Source of the DNA: Narthecium ossifragum
Lineage: Eukaryota > Streptophyta > Magnoliopsida > Dioscoreales > Nartheciaceae
Direction: 5' to 3'
NCBI GenBank assembly: GCA_963920575.1
Contig: OY986974.1
Coordinates: 20,068,248-20,132,247 of the forward strand
Length of the DNA: 64,000 nucleotides
Shown here: piece by piece, positions 42,585 to 60,854 of the stretch
Layout of the letters: each line of letters starts with the position of its first letter
Numbering within the stretch: the stretch's first letter is position 1
Notes under the pieces: model-generated
Told to the model about the DNA's origin: nothing
Databases searched by the model: none
The model's input: the letters and a program-made list of their open reading frames with translations, nothing else
Program-made: the position numbers and the translations under genes

Positions 42585-44037
42585 CAGGGGCGGATCTATG
42601 AGTGGGTTGTACCGGGCTGTAGCCCGAGCAGCCCACATGAAATTTTTCAAAGAGTATATATATTTAACCTATTTAAATTCAATATAAACACATATATTTA
42701 ACCTATTTAAATTTTTCAAAGGGCTAGCCCACCCGCCAGCCCAGATGTCCAATCAAGTACTGCAAAGAGTGTGGCGGCCTACTGACATCACTGACGAACT
42801 AGTCAAAATTAAAAAATGCCAAAGAGTCAAAATTGTATTGAGCGGCCTGCTGACATCACCGTACGAACTGCTGCCTGCTAGGTCCAGGGGGCGGCCTACT
42901 AGGTCTAGTGATTAGGAGGGGACCTGCTGGGGGCGGTTGAGGCATTGGGCGGTTCTACGAACGAAACCCGTAATTTGGGTGGTTGTCCTGAATTCAATAG
43001 TATGTAGGGGTGAAATCCGTGGCTATGCTCTTCCGAATTCAATATTGGGTGGTTGTCGGCTGAGGTGTTATACACAAAACCCTAATTTCTATTTCTCTCT
43101 ATCTCATCTCCTTTTCTCAAATTAAATCCCTAATTTTGGATTCTTTGAAATTTTAGAGATCACAATCACATCTCTTCCATGATGCCATCAGTTCCATGTA
43201 AGAGATAGGGGGAGGTTTGATCTCTTCTTCGTCGAAAGAGAGGTAAAATCATTCTTTGTATTTCTCTATTTGTGTATTGGTGATTTTTACATATTTTTGG
43301 AGACCGGTGGATTGATTTTGTGCATTTTAATGATGGAATTGATCCCATATGGGGACAAACCTAGTTTTATCATATGGACGAGGATTTTTGAGAGGTTCTA
43401 TGACTATCTACATCGAAAGAGAGCTTGCTCAAGATATTGACACAGATGAGATAACTGACGAATTCTATGCTCAAAAGAATCGTCGGGCACAACTTCGATA
43501 GTGTGAATTTACGCATGTTAATTTATTCACATTTGTTTACTCATTCATCAAAACGTTTGATAGGCATATAATTTATTCACATAGTATTTGATTCTTGCAG
43601 GACACCCATGGGTTCAAGGCTTCAAGTTAATGTCGTGGCTCCTAATAGCCCCTTGATTTTATTGTTTTGTCTCTATTAAAAGTAATTTTCTACAACGTAC
43701 AAGGTAAAGAAAACGACTTTAAAAGGTTAGTAGTTGCATAATTGAGAGATTAGACCCCACTTGCAATTTTTTGTTTTTAGAATTATTTTATGAATGATTT
43801 TACTGTTCAAAAAAGAATGTGCTTTGAATATTGAGAACACTATTTAAGCATTTACTGTTTGGATATAGTCTCTTGTTCTTGTGTAGAGTAACAATAACTG
43901 AAGCATAAGAGCGGGTTTTTTGAAATCCATTAGAGATATTACATTAAAATATGTGCCTATGATTGATATAGTTTTCATCAAGCAAAACATTAGGATAGTG
44001 TTAGCCCGGGCGGACTTTAAATCCTAGATCCGCCCTG
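42585..44037. mobile_element. Non-autonomous hAT transposon (1.45 kb)
   Basis: The inverted ends CAGGGGCGGATCTA and TAGATCCGCCCTG differ by one missing G. The 8-bp target duplication CCTCCAAG is exact (42577-42584 and 44038-44045). Length, TIR type and 8-bp duplication place it in the hAT superfamily. No transposase frame remains. It inserted into the leader of the copia element. Its left end has the GGGCTGTAGCCCGAGCAGCCC-like fold seen in many plant hAT elements. Confidence 0.93.
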
Positions 44038-44045
44038 CCTCCAAG

Positions 44046-44669
44046 ATCTGGGCTTGGTTCGCCACAATCCTCTCCTCTATTCCCCTGTCATCGCGATCGA
44101 TGTGGAGATCATGGAGGAGAGATGTCGACGCCGAAGACTCCGAGGTCGGGGTTTCACGTTGGACGTCGTAGCCGCGGTTGAAGTGGCCGGCGACGGAGGG
44201 CGGATCTCTTCGTGACGAGTCCGGAGCGCTGCGTCGCTGCCGCCGCCACGGCCTGGGAGCGCTCTACCCCAACTGCCGACGCTCGCCGTGTCTCCGCCAG
44301 CTTTCCTCACACTTGGCCGCCCGTCTTCTTCCCCTCTCACGCTCCGGATCGAGAGATTAGAGCGAGATCTAGAGACCGGTGATTGTTTTGTTTTCCTTGG
44401 GGTTGGTGCTATTAAAAGCATGTGACATCAGCGAGTGTTGAAACACTCACATAGTTGACTATTTTGACTTAGAGCAACTCTTGAAACCACTGATATTTTT
44501 AATTCTGAATAGTTTATGTCATTCTATTCTTGTATTTCAGCGAATTACATGTGACTGGTTTTTTTTTTAGTTGTCAGTGCATTCAATTTATAGAACAAGT
44601 CTCTTGATTAGTTATACCCAACTCTATGCAGCGGAGGACTATTCATTAGAAAGTGTGTTGGCCTATAAG
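44046..44669 (+). other. Leader of the second copia element, GC-rich then AT-rich
   Basis: Together with 42103-42576 this makes an unusually long leader (about 2 kb without the hAT insert). The part around 44046-44360 is GC-rich (CGACGCCGAAGACTCCGAGG) and looks unlike the rest of the element. Three splice-acceptor-like sites (TGTATTTCAG, TTTTTTTTAG, CTCTATGCAG) precede the next frame, at about 44540, 44570 and 44633. I see no defined gene here. Confidence 0.45.
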
Positions 44670-45254
44670 ATGAAAGATGGGGACACATTGACCTTACATA
44701 CTTACAATATGTGGAGAAAGCTCTACTATCTTTCTAAGGAATATGGGATTCAACTACACATAGATCGGAAAATGGAAATCCTACTTGATTCTCTTCATGA
44801 TAGGTTGGAAGCAGTTGCTAAGGAGCTAAAGAAGCAACTTGGTGACTTAGATTTCAACAATATAACTCGGGAGATAGAAGAAGAGATAAAGCGAAATGTT
44901 CAAAGGAACATATATCGCTCAACATCTCTTTCATATGCTCATAGTTATCAAAGTGCAAGAAGAACAAATCACACTACAGGCAATTTTCCTTGGATAAGGA
45001 AGATGGATGATGTGATATGGAAAAGCTGTTTTGGTGACATGTTTTTTGCATATCTCTATGGTTCTTCTAATGCAGTTTTAGCTGAGCAAGGAGAGGATAT
45101 TCCTAGCGAGTTTTCTGATACTGAATCTGATCTCACTAAGTCTCCTAGTGAGGATTCTGTGGCTGAATCATATGAGCCTGAAGAGGATCTTAGACAGGTT
45201 TCTGAGATTGAGTCTGATGGCACCCCTCCTCCTAAGAAATCCAAGCTGCACTAG
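44670..45254 (+). CDS. Intact pre-gag open frame of a copia element, unknown function
   Basis: From ATG 44670 this encodes 194 residues; the frame is open from further upstream, after an acceptor-like CTCTATGCAG, so a spliced N-terminus is possible. Residues 10-60 are a predicted helical, charged part (YNMWRKLYYLSKEYGIQLHI, RLEAVAKELKKQLG). Residues 60-132 contain basic and aromatic text (WIRKMDDVIWKSCFGDMFFA). Residues 140-185 are Ser/Glu/Asp-rich and phosphosite-like (SEFSDTESDLTKSPSEDSV). The end, PPPKKSKLH, resembles a nuclear signal. It is free of stops although gag and pol beside it have many. I do not recognise it. Additional sense frames before gag are known in some LTR retrotransposon groups, and this may be one. 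Confidence 0.6.
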   Translation: MKDGDTLTLHTYNMWRKLYYLSKEYGIQLHIDRKMEILLDSLHDRLEAVAKELKKQLGDLDFNNITREIEEEIKRNVQRNIYRSTSLSYAHSYQSARRTNHTTGNFPWIRKMDDVIWKSCFGDMFFAYLYGSSNAVLAEQGEDIPSEFSDTESDLTKSPSEDSVAESYEPEEDLRQVSEIESDGTPPPKKSKLH

Positions 45255-45632
45255 GGCATAGATTGATCTGAGTCACTTGTTGTATATGTGAATACTATCT
45301 TTATGCTCTTTGTATATGTAGATATCATGTTAATTAATGAAGTTTTTTTTGTTGTGCTGTATTTGAGCATGATATCATGGGAATATTAGGAGTGAAATTT
45401 CTTTTTCGCCTAAAAAAATAAAAAAATAAAAAAATTGAACTCTTGCGCAATTATGGATTAAGTATTAATAGTTTGGCTATGTATTTAGGAATTGATAGAA
45501 TGTTATAAATATTCTTTTTCGTTACTATTACATATGTTAGATTATTTTTACTTAATTCAAGATATTGCAGCAAGATTCTATAAGATTTTATTGTGCTAGT
45601 TCCTTATGTTAATTTGTTGTCTCTAAATTAGA

Positions 45633-46504
45633 ATGGCTGCAACAAAGAGCATTGTCGCTGATTTGAATCAGGGGGACAAACTGAATGAGAAAAACTATGA
45701 CATATGGCATAGGAAAATTCAGTATCTCCTGGAAGAACAGGACATGCTGGAAACTATAACACAACCTATGGTTGAACCTGAGCAAGGCACAACTGCTCAG
45801 CATCGGCGTAATCTAGAACTCTATCAAGCTTATAGGCGCAAGGATAGAGTTGCTCGCATATTGATGTTGAGCAGCATGAGAAAGGACTTGATGCTTCGTT
45901 TTGAAAAGCATCGTTCAGCCATGGTTGTTTGGGATGTTGTTAAAGTCTAGTATGGAGGAACCTCTACTACTCGACTTCGTCAGTTAACCCTCAATTTCGA
46001 CAGGTACAAGAAGTGTCAGCATCATTCGATGAGGCAGCATCTGACGATCATGTCAAATATGATCAGTGAATTGAGGATTGCTGGACATGAAATGACTAAC
46101 GAACAGCAAGTTCAAGCAGTAATCCGTACTTTGCCTGGTTCTTGGGAACATATGAAGACTAATCTTACTCATAATGACAACATCAAGACTTTTGATGATG
46201 TTGCACGTCATGTCGAGTTAGAAGAAGATCGTCTTCATGCTGAGAAACCTATTGATGAAGTTTTATGACTGAATCCTCATCGCGAAAGGCTTCGGGCTTT
46301 AAACGCAAACGAGGTAGAGGTAAAACTTTCAAAGGTAAAGGCAAGGTGGATGGACTAGGTCCAAAGAATGACAAGCGCAAGAGAGGCAAACGTGGTGGTC
46401 ATAAAGACAAGAATGGCAAGAATTGCTTTAACTGTGGCAAGCTGGGACCCTTCGCTCGTGAATGCACTGAGCCGAAGGTACTATGCTATGCCTCCTCCCT
46501 CTAA
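45633..46504 (+). pseudogene. Copia gag, broken (second copia element)
   Basis: From ATG 45633: a gag N-terminus with GDKLNEKNYDIWHRKIQYLL, QHRRNLELYQAYRRKDRVAR, MRKDLMLRFEKH. A TAG at 45948-45950 is in frame; gag then continues (STTRLRQLTL, NEQQVQAVIRTLPGSWEHMK) to 46268, where a one-base shift occurs. After the shift come KRKRGRGKTFKGKGKVDG and a zinc knuckle CFNCGKLGPFAREC, in which the conserved His is Pro. The knuckle should not bind zinc normally. Gag cannot be made as one protein. Confidence 0.9.
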
Positions 46505-46639
46505 CTTATTTGTTAGTAGTTGTTTGATGTTGGTTCAAACTGTTCCTTTCTGGACTGTAGGCTCAGCAGCAACAGACCATATAGCAAAGGATAGAACCAC
46601 CTTCATGGAATTTCGTCGATTACCGAAGGGAAGTAGACG
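46505..46639 (+). pseudogene. Copia protease fragment with lost active site (second copia element)
   Basis: This reads LVQTVPFWTVGSAATDHIAK, then DRTTFMEFRRLPKGSRR. Relatives have V-D-S-G-A-T; here the catalytic Asp is Gly and the following Gly is Ala. The protease sequence is interrupted by the CATAT target site and the solo LTR, and resumes at 48394. Confidence 0.85.
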
Positions 46640-46644
46640 CATAT

Positions 46645-48388
46645 TGATAAGACTTGAAAAGTGCACAAATCACCCTTTTAACTAGGTCTCGTTAGTCTCT
46701 GAGCAATGCTATTTTAATAGTTTATGATGTATTTCAGGTATAAGAGCCTTCAATGACGATTGGATCATGTTTGGTGCTAAAACGAACAAATAAAGACCTG
46801 CTAGGAGCAAAGGAATGAAGATGGAGTAGCTTTGAAGATTAACCTGTACCTGGTCATGAAGAACTAGATGATGTGCCATATATGGTTGGAAAGCTCTTGA
46901 AGTCTAGTTTCTGGAGAATTTTACGGTTTGTGATTCCGAGTTTCCTAGAGGAAGTTACGACAGTTTTAGTACCGATGGCGCAGTCTGGATGGCAAGCAGT
47001 AAATACGCTGAAGGGTCCGATCGATCCGACCCCCAGAGTCCGATCGATCGGACTATGCAGAAATCTCACAGAACCTATATTTTTCAGTTGTACGCAGTCC
47101 GATCGATCCCTCGATCGCTCCTACTGAGTCCGATCGATCGGACACCAGTAGTTCGATCGATCGGACTCGGGAAAAGTGAGAAATTGATGATTTTTATTCA
47201 CCCGATCGGACACTCATAGTTCGATCGATCGGACTCGAAAATGACCGTTTCCTTGATATATATCAAGCAAAATCAAGGGCCAAGATCTAATCCAAGTTAA
47301 GGTGGATACCTAGGCTATAAATAGGCGTCTTTTAGGGTTTTTCAGGGTCTTTCTTCTCTCTTGGAGAGGGAGAACAATTTCTTTCTTCTTTTTAGCTTTT
47401 ATTTATAGATCTTTGGGAGGAAATCCATGGCGGAAGAGCTTCATCAACCTTCATCTATGGATCAAACCCTAAAGATGAGTAGCTAACTTTTTATCATGGG
47501 ATTCTTATGATGTAACTAAGATTTCTATTATGGATTTATGAGATCTAGGGCTTGTATACATGATTGTTTGGCTTATATGGATTGATTTCTATTTTCTTTT
47601 ATACCTTGGTGTCGATTTATTGCTGGATGTTTGGATTGTTCTTGTGTGCACTTGATTCCGGAGCTTGTGTATGCTAGGGCTTGGATTGGATTCATCCAAA
47701 TAAGAAGACCATGCTAGTCCCATGGTATCTCGGATGAAATCTTCTTCGTGGTTAGGGATTGTATAGTGCTAGTCCCACTATAGTAGTGCTAGTCCCACTA
47801 CGTTCCATCCCTAATCCTTCATGCATCCTACTTTTGTAGATTTGGCCATCAAGATGCTAAACCCATCTTGATCTTACACCTAAATCCATATCAACAATAC
47901 TCATTGCGATGAACTCATCCTAATAAGAGGGTTCATTAGCAGTGAACGTAACTAATCATTCGGTCACTGATAATTAGATAATTGTTCTTGCCAACAAGGA
48001 ATCCTAAACAGAACTTGTTGAGTGATAAGGAGAACTAGCCATTCACTTATCAACTATTAGAAAACCATTCATCGTGTTTGCATGCCCTGATCTTAGGAAG
48101 ACTTGGTAGAACCTTAGTTACTGATTAAGAACTCCATGGTATCTTTTCTCGTATTTATTAATCATTTAGTATAAACTTAGTTTAATTTCAATCCTAAATC
48201 TTTTATCAACTTATCGGTAGGAAAATTTAGATTGAGTTTAGTAGTTTAATTATTTTTCTACGCATTCCCTGTGGATTCGACTCGGACTCACTGCTATCTA
48301 CCCTTAAAGTAGTTAGTTAGTAGTTTGATTATAAATTTATAATTTTGATTAGACTTGTTAAGACTACGACACTTTTCAAGTCATATCA
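46645..48388 (+). mobile_element. Solo LTR of the Athila/Tat-like family, 1.74 kb
   Basis: It starts TGATAAGACTTGAAAAGTGC and ends CACTTTTCAAGTCATATCA. CATAT is duplicated exactly (46640-46644 and 48389-48393). It is closely similar throughout to the LTR at 35482-37217. GATCGATCGG-type palindromes lie at about 47017-47238 and a TATA box (TATAAATA) at 47316-47323. No internal region remains, so it is a solo LTR, inserted in the protease of the copia element. Confidence 0.95.
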
Positions 48389-48393
48389 CATAT

Positions 48394-49600
48394 ACATGGG
48401 GAATAATGCTTCCGCTGAAGTGCTTGGGATCGGTACTTGCAAGCTAGTGTTGTGGGGTGGTCGCACTCTATATCTTCATGATGTGCTTTACGCTCCGGAA
48501 GTTCGACGAAATTTAATTTATGTGCTTGTTCTTTTGAAATTAGGATTTTGTGTTGTGTTTATGGACAACTCTGTTAAGGTGTTTCTAGACAATGTTTACT
48601 ATGGTTGTGGTTTTGTATTAGATGGTTTTATGGTGATAGACACCGTACCTGTTGATGTAATAGACAATGCTACCTTTTATGTTGTTGGTAATTCTAGTAT
48701 TGTTGTAGATGATAATCTTCTATGACATGCTAGATTAGGACATATTGGGCAGGATCGACTTAATAGGTTGGCTAGAGAAGGCTTATTAGGCTCACTAGCT
48801 AAAGTCAATTTACCAACTTGTGAGCATTGTCTTGCTGGAAAATCAATAAGATTACCATTTGGCAAAGCCAAAAGAGCCACAACACCATTACAATTAGTCC
48901 ATTCTGACATCTGTGGTCCAATGAATGTGAGGGCTAGGCATGGAGCCTTCTATTTTATCACATTTATAGATGATTTCACAAGATTTGGACATGTTTATTT
49001 GATCTCTCATAAGTCTGAAGCATTAGATTGCTTCATTCGTTATACTAATTTGGTTGAGAATCAATTAAACACAAATATCAAGTCTCTTAGGACTAATCGA
49101 GGTCGTGAATATCTATCTGATCAATTTAAATGTTTTTGTGATGAAAAGGGTATAGCTAGACAGCTAACTATTCCTTATACTCCACAACAAAATGGAGTTG
49201 CAGAAAGAAGGAATAGAACCCTATTAGACATGGTTAGGTCAATGATGGCACAAGCTAATTTGCCTATTTCCTTTTGGGGAGATGCATTATTAACTGCTGC
49301 CTATATACTTAATCGTGTGCCCTCTAAAACTGTATCCTCCACCCCATATGAATTATGAAATGGCGAAAAGCCTAATTTAGGTAATTTGCATCCTTGGGGT
49401 TGTGCAGCTTATGTACACACAATTTCTCACCAATATGGAAAACTTAGTCCTAGGGGGAAGAAATGTATCTTTATAAGATACTCGGATCATTCCAAAGGAT
49501 TTGTGTTTCTGGGTGAAGAAAATGATGGGAGAGTTACAGAAATTGAGTCACGAGATGTTATTTTCTTAGAAAAGGAATTTCCTAAATGAGGAGGGGTTAT
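48394..49600 (+). pseudogene. Copia protease end and integrase, several stops (second copia element)
   Basis: The protease tail (YMGNNASAEVLGIGTCKLVL, LYLHDVLYAPEVRRNLI) leads to the pre-integrase zinc domain (HARLGHIGQDRLNRLAREGL, CEHCLAGK). The core follows (HSDICGPMNVRARHGAFYFI, FIDDFTRFGHVYLISHKS, IPYTPQQNGVAERRNRTLLD). In-frame TGA codons stand at about 48725, 49358 and 49589; the first two replace the Trp of LWHARLGH and ELWNGEKP in relatives. The second catalytic Asp appears changed: RTNRGREY instead of RTD/SDRG. Integrase would be inactive. Confidence 0.9.
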
Positions 49601-49879
49601 TGAGGATTTTCATCTTTGTGAGGTAGATGATCTAACTGATAAAGCACCCAACCGAATAGTTGAGGAAGAAATTCCTGAACAAGTAGCAGTTAGTGGGAGC
49701 AATGATATCACTCCTATGGAGCATGATCATGATCAATCTCAACCTCGTAGGAGTATCCGTGAAAAGATTCCTCATCGTCGATTTGAGATTGAGGGGGAAG
49801 CTTTTATGGTTGCTCCAAAGGATGAAGAGGAACTGTTCAAGCAGCTCTTTCGAGTCCTAAAGCTGGGGAATGGATTAAA

Positions 49880-51170
49880 GCTATGGAGGAAGAAATGGAG
49901 TCTATGAAAACCAATCAAGTTTGGGAATTAGTAGACTTACCGCTAGGACGTAAATCATTTGGGAACAAATGGGTTCTTAAGATTAAACGCAAGGCGGATG
50001 GGACTATTGATAAATACAAGGCCCGACTAGTGGCCAAAGGCTATACCCAAAAGGCAGATGGGTCTCAAACAAGCATCTAGACAATGGAACCACAAAATTC
50101 ATCAAGCTATTCTAATTGATAAGTTTGCAATGATGGAAGAGGACCATTGTGTATATGTGAAACGTTCAAAGAATGGTTTCGTCATTCTGTCCTTATATGT
50201 TGATGACATTTTATTGGCTGGAAATGATAAGGAATTGATTGAAAACACTAAGAAGTGGTTATCATCAAATTTCGAGATGAAAGACATAGGTGAAGATAGC
50301 TTTGTGCTGGGTGTGAAAATTCTAAGGGATCGCGCTAGAAGGCTCTTGGGTTTATCTCAAGAGACTTACATCAAAAAGATGTTAGAGAGTTTTCACATGC
50401 ACAACTGCAAGCCGATGGACACACCAGTTGAAAGAAACTCGAGCTTAAGTATAGACATGTGTCCTAAGACTCCAGAAGAAAAACAAAAAATGTCTAATGT
50501 ACCTTATTCCAGTGTTGTCGGTAGTTTGATGTAGGCAATGATGTGCACACGTCCCGACATATGCTACGCTGTTGGGTTGGTAAGCAGATATCAGTCAAAT
50601 TCAGGAATTAAGCATTGGAAGGCAGTCAAGAGAATTTTGCGGTATCTAAAAGGAACATCAGATTTTGTGTTGTGCTATCAAGGAAAGGATTTGTGCTTAG
50701 TTGGTTATACTGATGTCGATTGGGGTGGTGACATAGATGAGCGCAAATCAACTTCAGGATATGCATTCTTGTTGAATGGTTGTGCTATATCTTGGAGTAG
50801 CAAGAAACAATCCTGTATTGCCTTGTCTACCATGGAGGCAGAATACATAGCATGTTCCTCTGCTATACAAGAAGCGGTTTGGTTAAGAAGGTTCCTACAA
50901 CATTTGGAAATTGTCAAATCAGCATCAGAACCAGTGACAATTTTCTCTGACAGCATGGTTGTGTTGGCTTATGCTAAGGATCCTAAGTATCATGGAAAAA
51001 CCAAACATATTCATATTAGATATCATTATGTTAGAGACATGATTACACAAAAGGAGGTGATCCTAAAACACATTTCTACAAAAGATATGGTTGCTGATCC
51101 TTTCACCAAGCCAATAGCTAGAGATTCATTTGTTGGACATGTAAAATATCTAGGCTTGTGTAGAATGTGA
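49880..51170 (+). pseudogene. Copia reverse transcriptase with internal deletion, and RNase H (second copia element)
   Basis: It opens EEEMESMKTNQVWELVDLPL, with RKSFGNKWVLKIKRKADGTI and ARLVAKGYTQK. It then jumps within a few codons to GLKQASRQWNHKIHQAIL. About 75 codons usually lie between, including the first catalytic Asp (MDVKTAFLNG in relatives), so that block is deleted and the frame shifted. The YVDD motif (50190s) remains. A TAG at about 50533 precedes AMMCTRPDICYAVG, and RNase H then runs intact ([49 protein letters not shown]) to the stop at 51168-51170. Confidence 0.92.
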
Positions 51171-52345
51171 ATGTTATCTGATCTGGTCCAATGGTTCACT
51201 TGGATTACCTTACAGTTAATTTGAATGAAATTTGTTTTTTTTGTCTTGTGTTGGTAAAATTCATTCAAATTATTTTGGTATTTTATTGTAAGTGACAGCT
51301 AGTACAGTTTAATGTTGTATGTCAATAGACAAAGATTGGTTCACTCACACGAACAATCACCTCTGGCGCTTAGAGAGTGAGCAGAGATGAGACGATTTGA
51401 ACTAATTGCTTTGAAAGAGACTTTAGGCGCAGTGGGAGCAAGTTTAGTTTAAATTTAAATCGCCTTGATTAAAACCAAGATGAGATTCTAATAGAATCAA
51501 CATGGATAATATCCCACTATCCATGAGTCTATCAATTGAAGCCAAGTGTGAAATTTTAATCTGGCACTGTAGACAGTGAACAGAAAGAAATTTCAAGTTT
51601 GGTGCCTGAGTTAGTTTGGCGACAAGACTAAGACTTGTATGGTGTTATTACTTAAGAAGAGCAATGACATACACTCTTTATCTTAGTAAAAGAAAAGTGC
51701 ATCTCCACCGTAACATGCATTTCATACTGCATGTGCTTGCCGACCTATCAGGAAGTATAGAATGGTTCCCTGCTTCTTTACTGTGTGAGTCCTGGAGATC
51801 TTAATTTGGATCTCAAATGTTACCCTTTGTAACTTTTGACTATATCACAAAGTGAAAGGATTAATGTTTGCTACTTTAGAGTGTTACCTATGATCATGAG
51901 TCGATTCGATCTAAAGGAGCACTACTGGGAAAGCGAATTAATTCTGATCCTAATGATATGAGGGCAAAAGAAAGAGCAAATTTAGTTTCACCTGTTACTC
52001 ATATTCTCCGGCCGGACAATAATGTCACTTGAAAAAGTAGGACATGATTGTGAATATCTGTAATAAAAGAGTAACGAGTAATGGACTTCTAAGGGATCGA
52101 GTCGTACTTGGTTATGTGTAGCTAAAAATGCTTGGGGTACTAAAGTACACGTTTCAATTAATTTTTACTTCATCAAAATGGTTGATGTCTCCTTTATGAC
52201 CTTAACCGGTTTCTATATTGGAGCTCCCTTCATTTGTGTGCTTTCAGGTCGCACGGCCCATTTTTCTGTATGAATGGATTCTTGAAAAATCCAAGTTATG
52301 TCTACACTACTGGGAAGATTCAGCTCATCATCGGCGAGTGGGAGA
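51171..52345 (+). other. 3' untranslated region and purine tract of the second copia element
   Basis: No credible gene. The stretch ends with GGCGAGTGGGAGA (52333-52345), which abuts the 3' LTR and fits the polypurine tract. Confidence 0.7.
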
Positions 52346-52762
52346 TGTTGGTTTATCACTAGTCACCTATGATGGCTAAACCCACTGGCTAATTCTCTCT
52401 GGCTAAGCCCACTTAACCTCATAACTGAATGGTTTAGAAACGATTATGAAAACCGTCTGGTTTATACGGTTTAGAAACCGCTGGCCAGGGATCGGTTGGA
52501 AAAAGAAAAAAAATTCTTCCTGTCGAGTAATTCTAAGAGATAACTCAGAAGAGAACGTGAGGGGACAGAGAAGAAGCCAGTAGAGAAGTAGACAGTGGAG
52601 AGAAGAACAAGTTGGAACTTGAGTTGTGGAACGACGATCACTGTTCTAGTAATAAGATCGCCTGAATCACGTAAGACAGATTAAAAGATCCGTTGATCGA
52701 AGGCTAACGAGTAAGTCTTCTTCCATCTATTGATTCATAGATGAATCATGAATTTTTCTACA
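52346..52762 (+). repeat. 3' LTR of the second copia element
   Basis: This is the partner of 41673-42089. It is followed by CTTTC (52763-52767), the right copy of the target duplication. Confidence 0.93.
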
Positions 52763-52945
52763 CTTTCATACGCAGAAATATTGGTTTCAGCTCATCATGA
52801 AATTTCTCGACTCAGACACCAAATACCACTAGATCACCATGATTGAAAATATGACCAGAAATGCCATGTGAATTACAAAAGACCCGAACGCCATGCAGAA
52901 AAAATAGGGCATCCAATTTAATTATTCACTCGCTGATATATATAT

Positions 52946-53705
52946 TTTTTTGGACAGTTGAGCCGTAAGGCTGAGATCCCCGCGGGGATGATCAAAGACT
53001 AACTATGAGAGCTACTAGGGACAGACCCCTAGTAACCCCCACTTCGCCAAACACAGTTGACAACTCTAATGCCATTTTGGCCACCCAGTCCGCGCGACTA
53101 TTCTCCTCTCTAGGAACATATCGGACTATAAAATCCACAAAACCCCGCCTCTCCCACCATATATCTTTCACAATTCAAACATAATCTTCTACTAATGGCA
53201 ACCGGCCCTCTAACATATTCACCGTGAACAAAGAATCCGTCCCCACTAAAACCCGCCTAAAACCTCTCTTCTGTGCCTCATGTAGCGCTAATTGCACTGC
53301 AAGTAGTTCTCCAGCCACCACCGAAGAGACCTCCCTAGAACCACTCTCTGACCATAGCATCACATCCTCATCATCCACACACAATACCCACCCCGGCAAA
53401 CCCCCTATCCATGTTAACAAATACATTTGCTTGAATAAGAAACCCCTCCCAGCTTGCTTTCTGATGCCCCATTTTCTTCTCCTTATATACTATCAAAAAT
53501 TCCTTAGCTTGCCAAACAACCGATCTAACCAGGTCAGTGGCAGTGGAACTGTCATCGGCCATCACAAACTTGTATCGCTCTTTCCAAAGGCTGATATAAA
53601 GAAGCCTTTCTATCTGTTGTGATGATGTAGTAAGATGCCTGCTACTGATAACATCATAGAAAACCTGTGTAACAACATGTCTATCTTTCAAAAGCAACCT
53701 GACCA
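52946..53705 (-). pseudogene. LINE-type RNase H remnant
   Basis: On the minus strand it reads DEDVMLWSESGSREVSSVVA, GELLAVQLALHEAQKRGFRR, VLVGTDSLFTVNML, VEDYV, a TGA, then WERRGFVDFIVRYVPRERNS, RADWVAKMALEL and a stop at 52992-52994. This is the RNase H-like domain at the 3' end of plant LINE polyproteins and related proteins. Upstream (53430-53705) only degraded text remains (YKFVMADDSSTATDLVRSVV). A short A-rich stretch follows the 3' end (minus-strand AAAAAAATATATATA, about 52938-52952). It is probably a 5'-truncated LINE insertion close to the deoxyhypusine synthase gene. Confidence 0.75.
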
Positions 53706-54329
53706 ATCAATCCAAGCTTTATTAGAATGTCACTTTTCATGCTCTATGCTGAAGCAACACAGACTACCAATGAAGCTTATAAATGGCTTACACAAATTGA
53801 GTTCATAAATATTACATCAATAGTTAATACAGAGAGGCAAGAAAGCATTCACATGTTATTTTATTGCATTAGGCTGTGTGAGGTAGTCAGTTTCTGGCAA
53901 TCTATCTGCATATGGGGATACATTGATCTTTCATCCCTTTTTCCTTGAGATAAACGTGAAGGCTGGACATGCATCTTTCATCTGGTCAAGAAATACAGCC
54001 GCATCATACTCCAAGGATTAATCAGTTGACTGCTGGGAGAATAAAAACTGCAGCTTTCATGCAACATATTTCGCCATGATATAAGAACCCAAAACAGAGG
54101 ATGGATCTTGGACTTTTCTGCAGCCCAAAGACACACTTCACGCATGTTTTAGGAGAATGGCCTTTCGGAATACTCCTACAATATATTAGATAGACAATGT
54201 CACCACATCAAGAGTAAAAGTATGAAATAGTGAAAGTAGAGCATAATCTGACCACATTACTGCAGCGAGAATGATTACGAGCAGTAGGAGATAAGGAAAT
54301 CCTCCTACAGAAAAATACCCAGCATTGTG

Positions 54330-60854
<6,525 letters not shown>

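Larger units (their letters stand above)
41673..52762 (+). mobile_element. Copia LTR retrotransposon with pre-gag reading frame, carrying two nested insertions
   Basis: Two 417-bp LTRs (41673-42089 and 52346-52762) differ by only a few bases. CTTTC is duplicated on both sides (41668-41672 and 52763-52767). A perfect TGGTATCAGAGC primer site and a purine tract before the 3' LTR complete the frame. In order: long leader with an inserted hAT element, an intact 194-codon reading frame (44670-45254), gag, protease split by a solo gypsy LTR, integrase, RT with an internal deletion, RNase H. Gag and pol carry at least six stops or frameshifts and have lost several catalytic residues. The near-identical LTRs indicate a fairly recent insertion despite the damage. 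Confidence 0.93.

Noticed and set aside
42305..44421. Possible captured host exon on the minus strand of the copia leader
   Set aside because: GC-rich frames exist on both strands and the hAT insertion divides them, but no recognisable protein or splice pattern could be supported.
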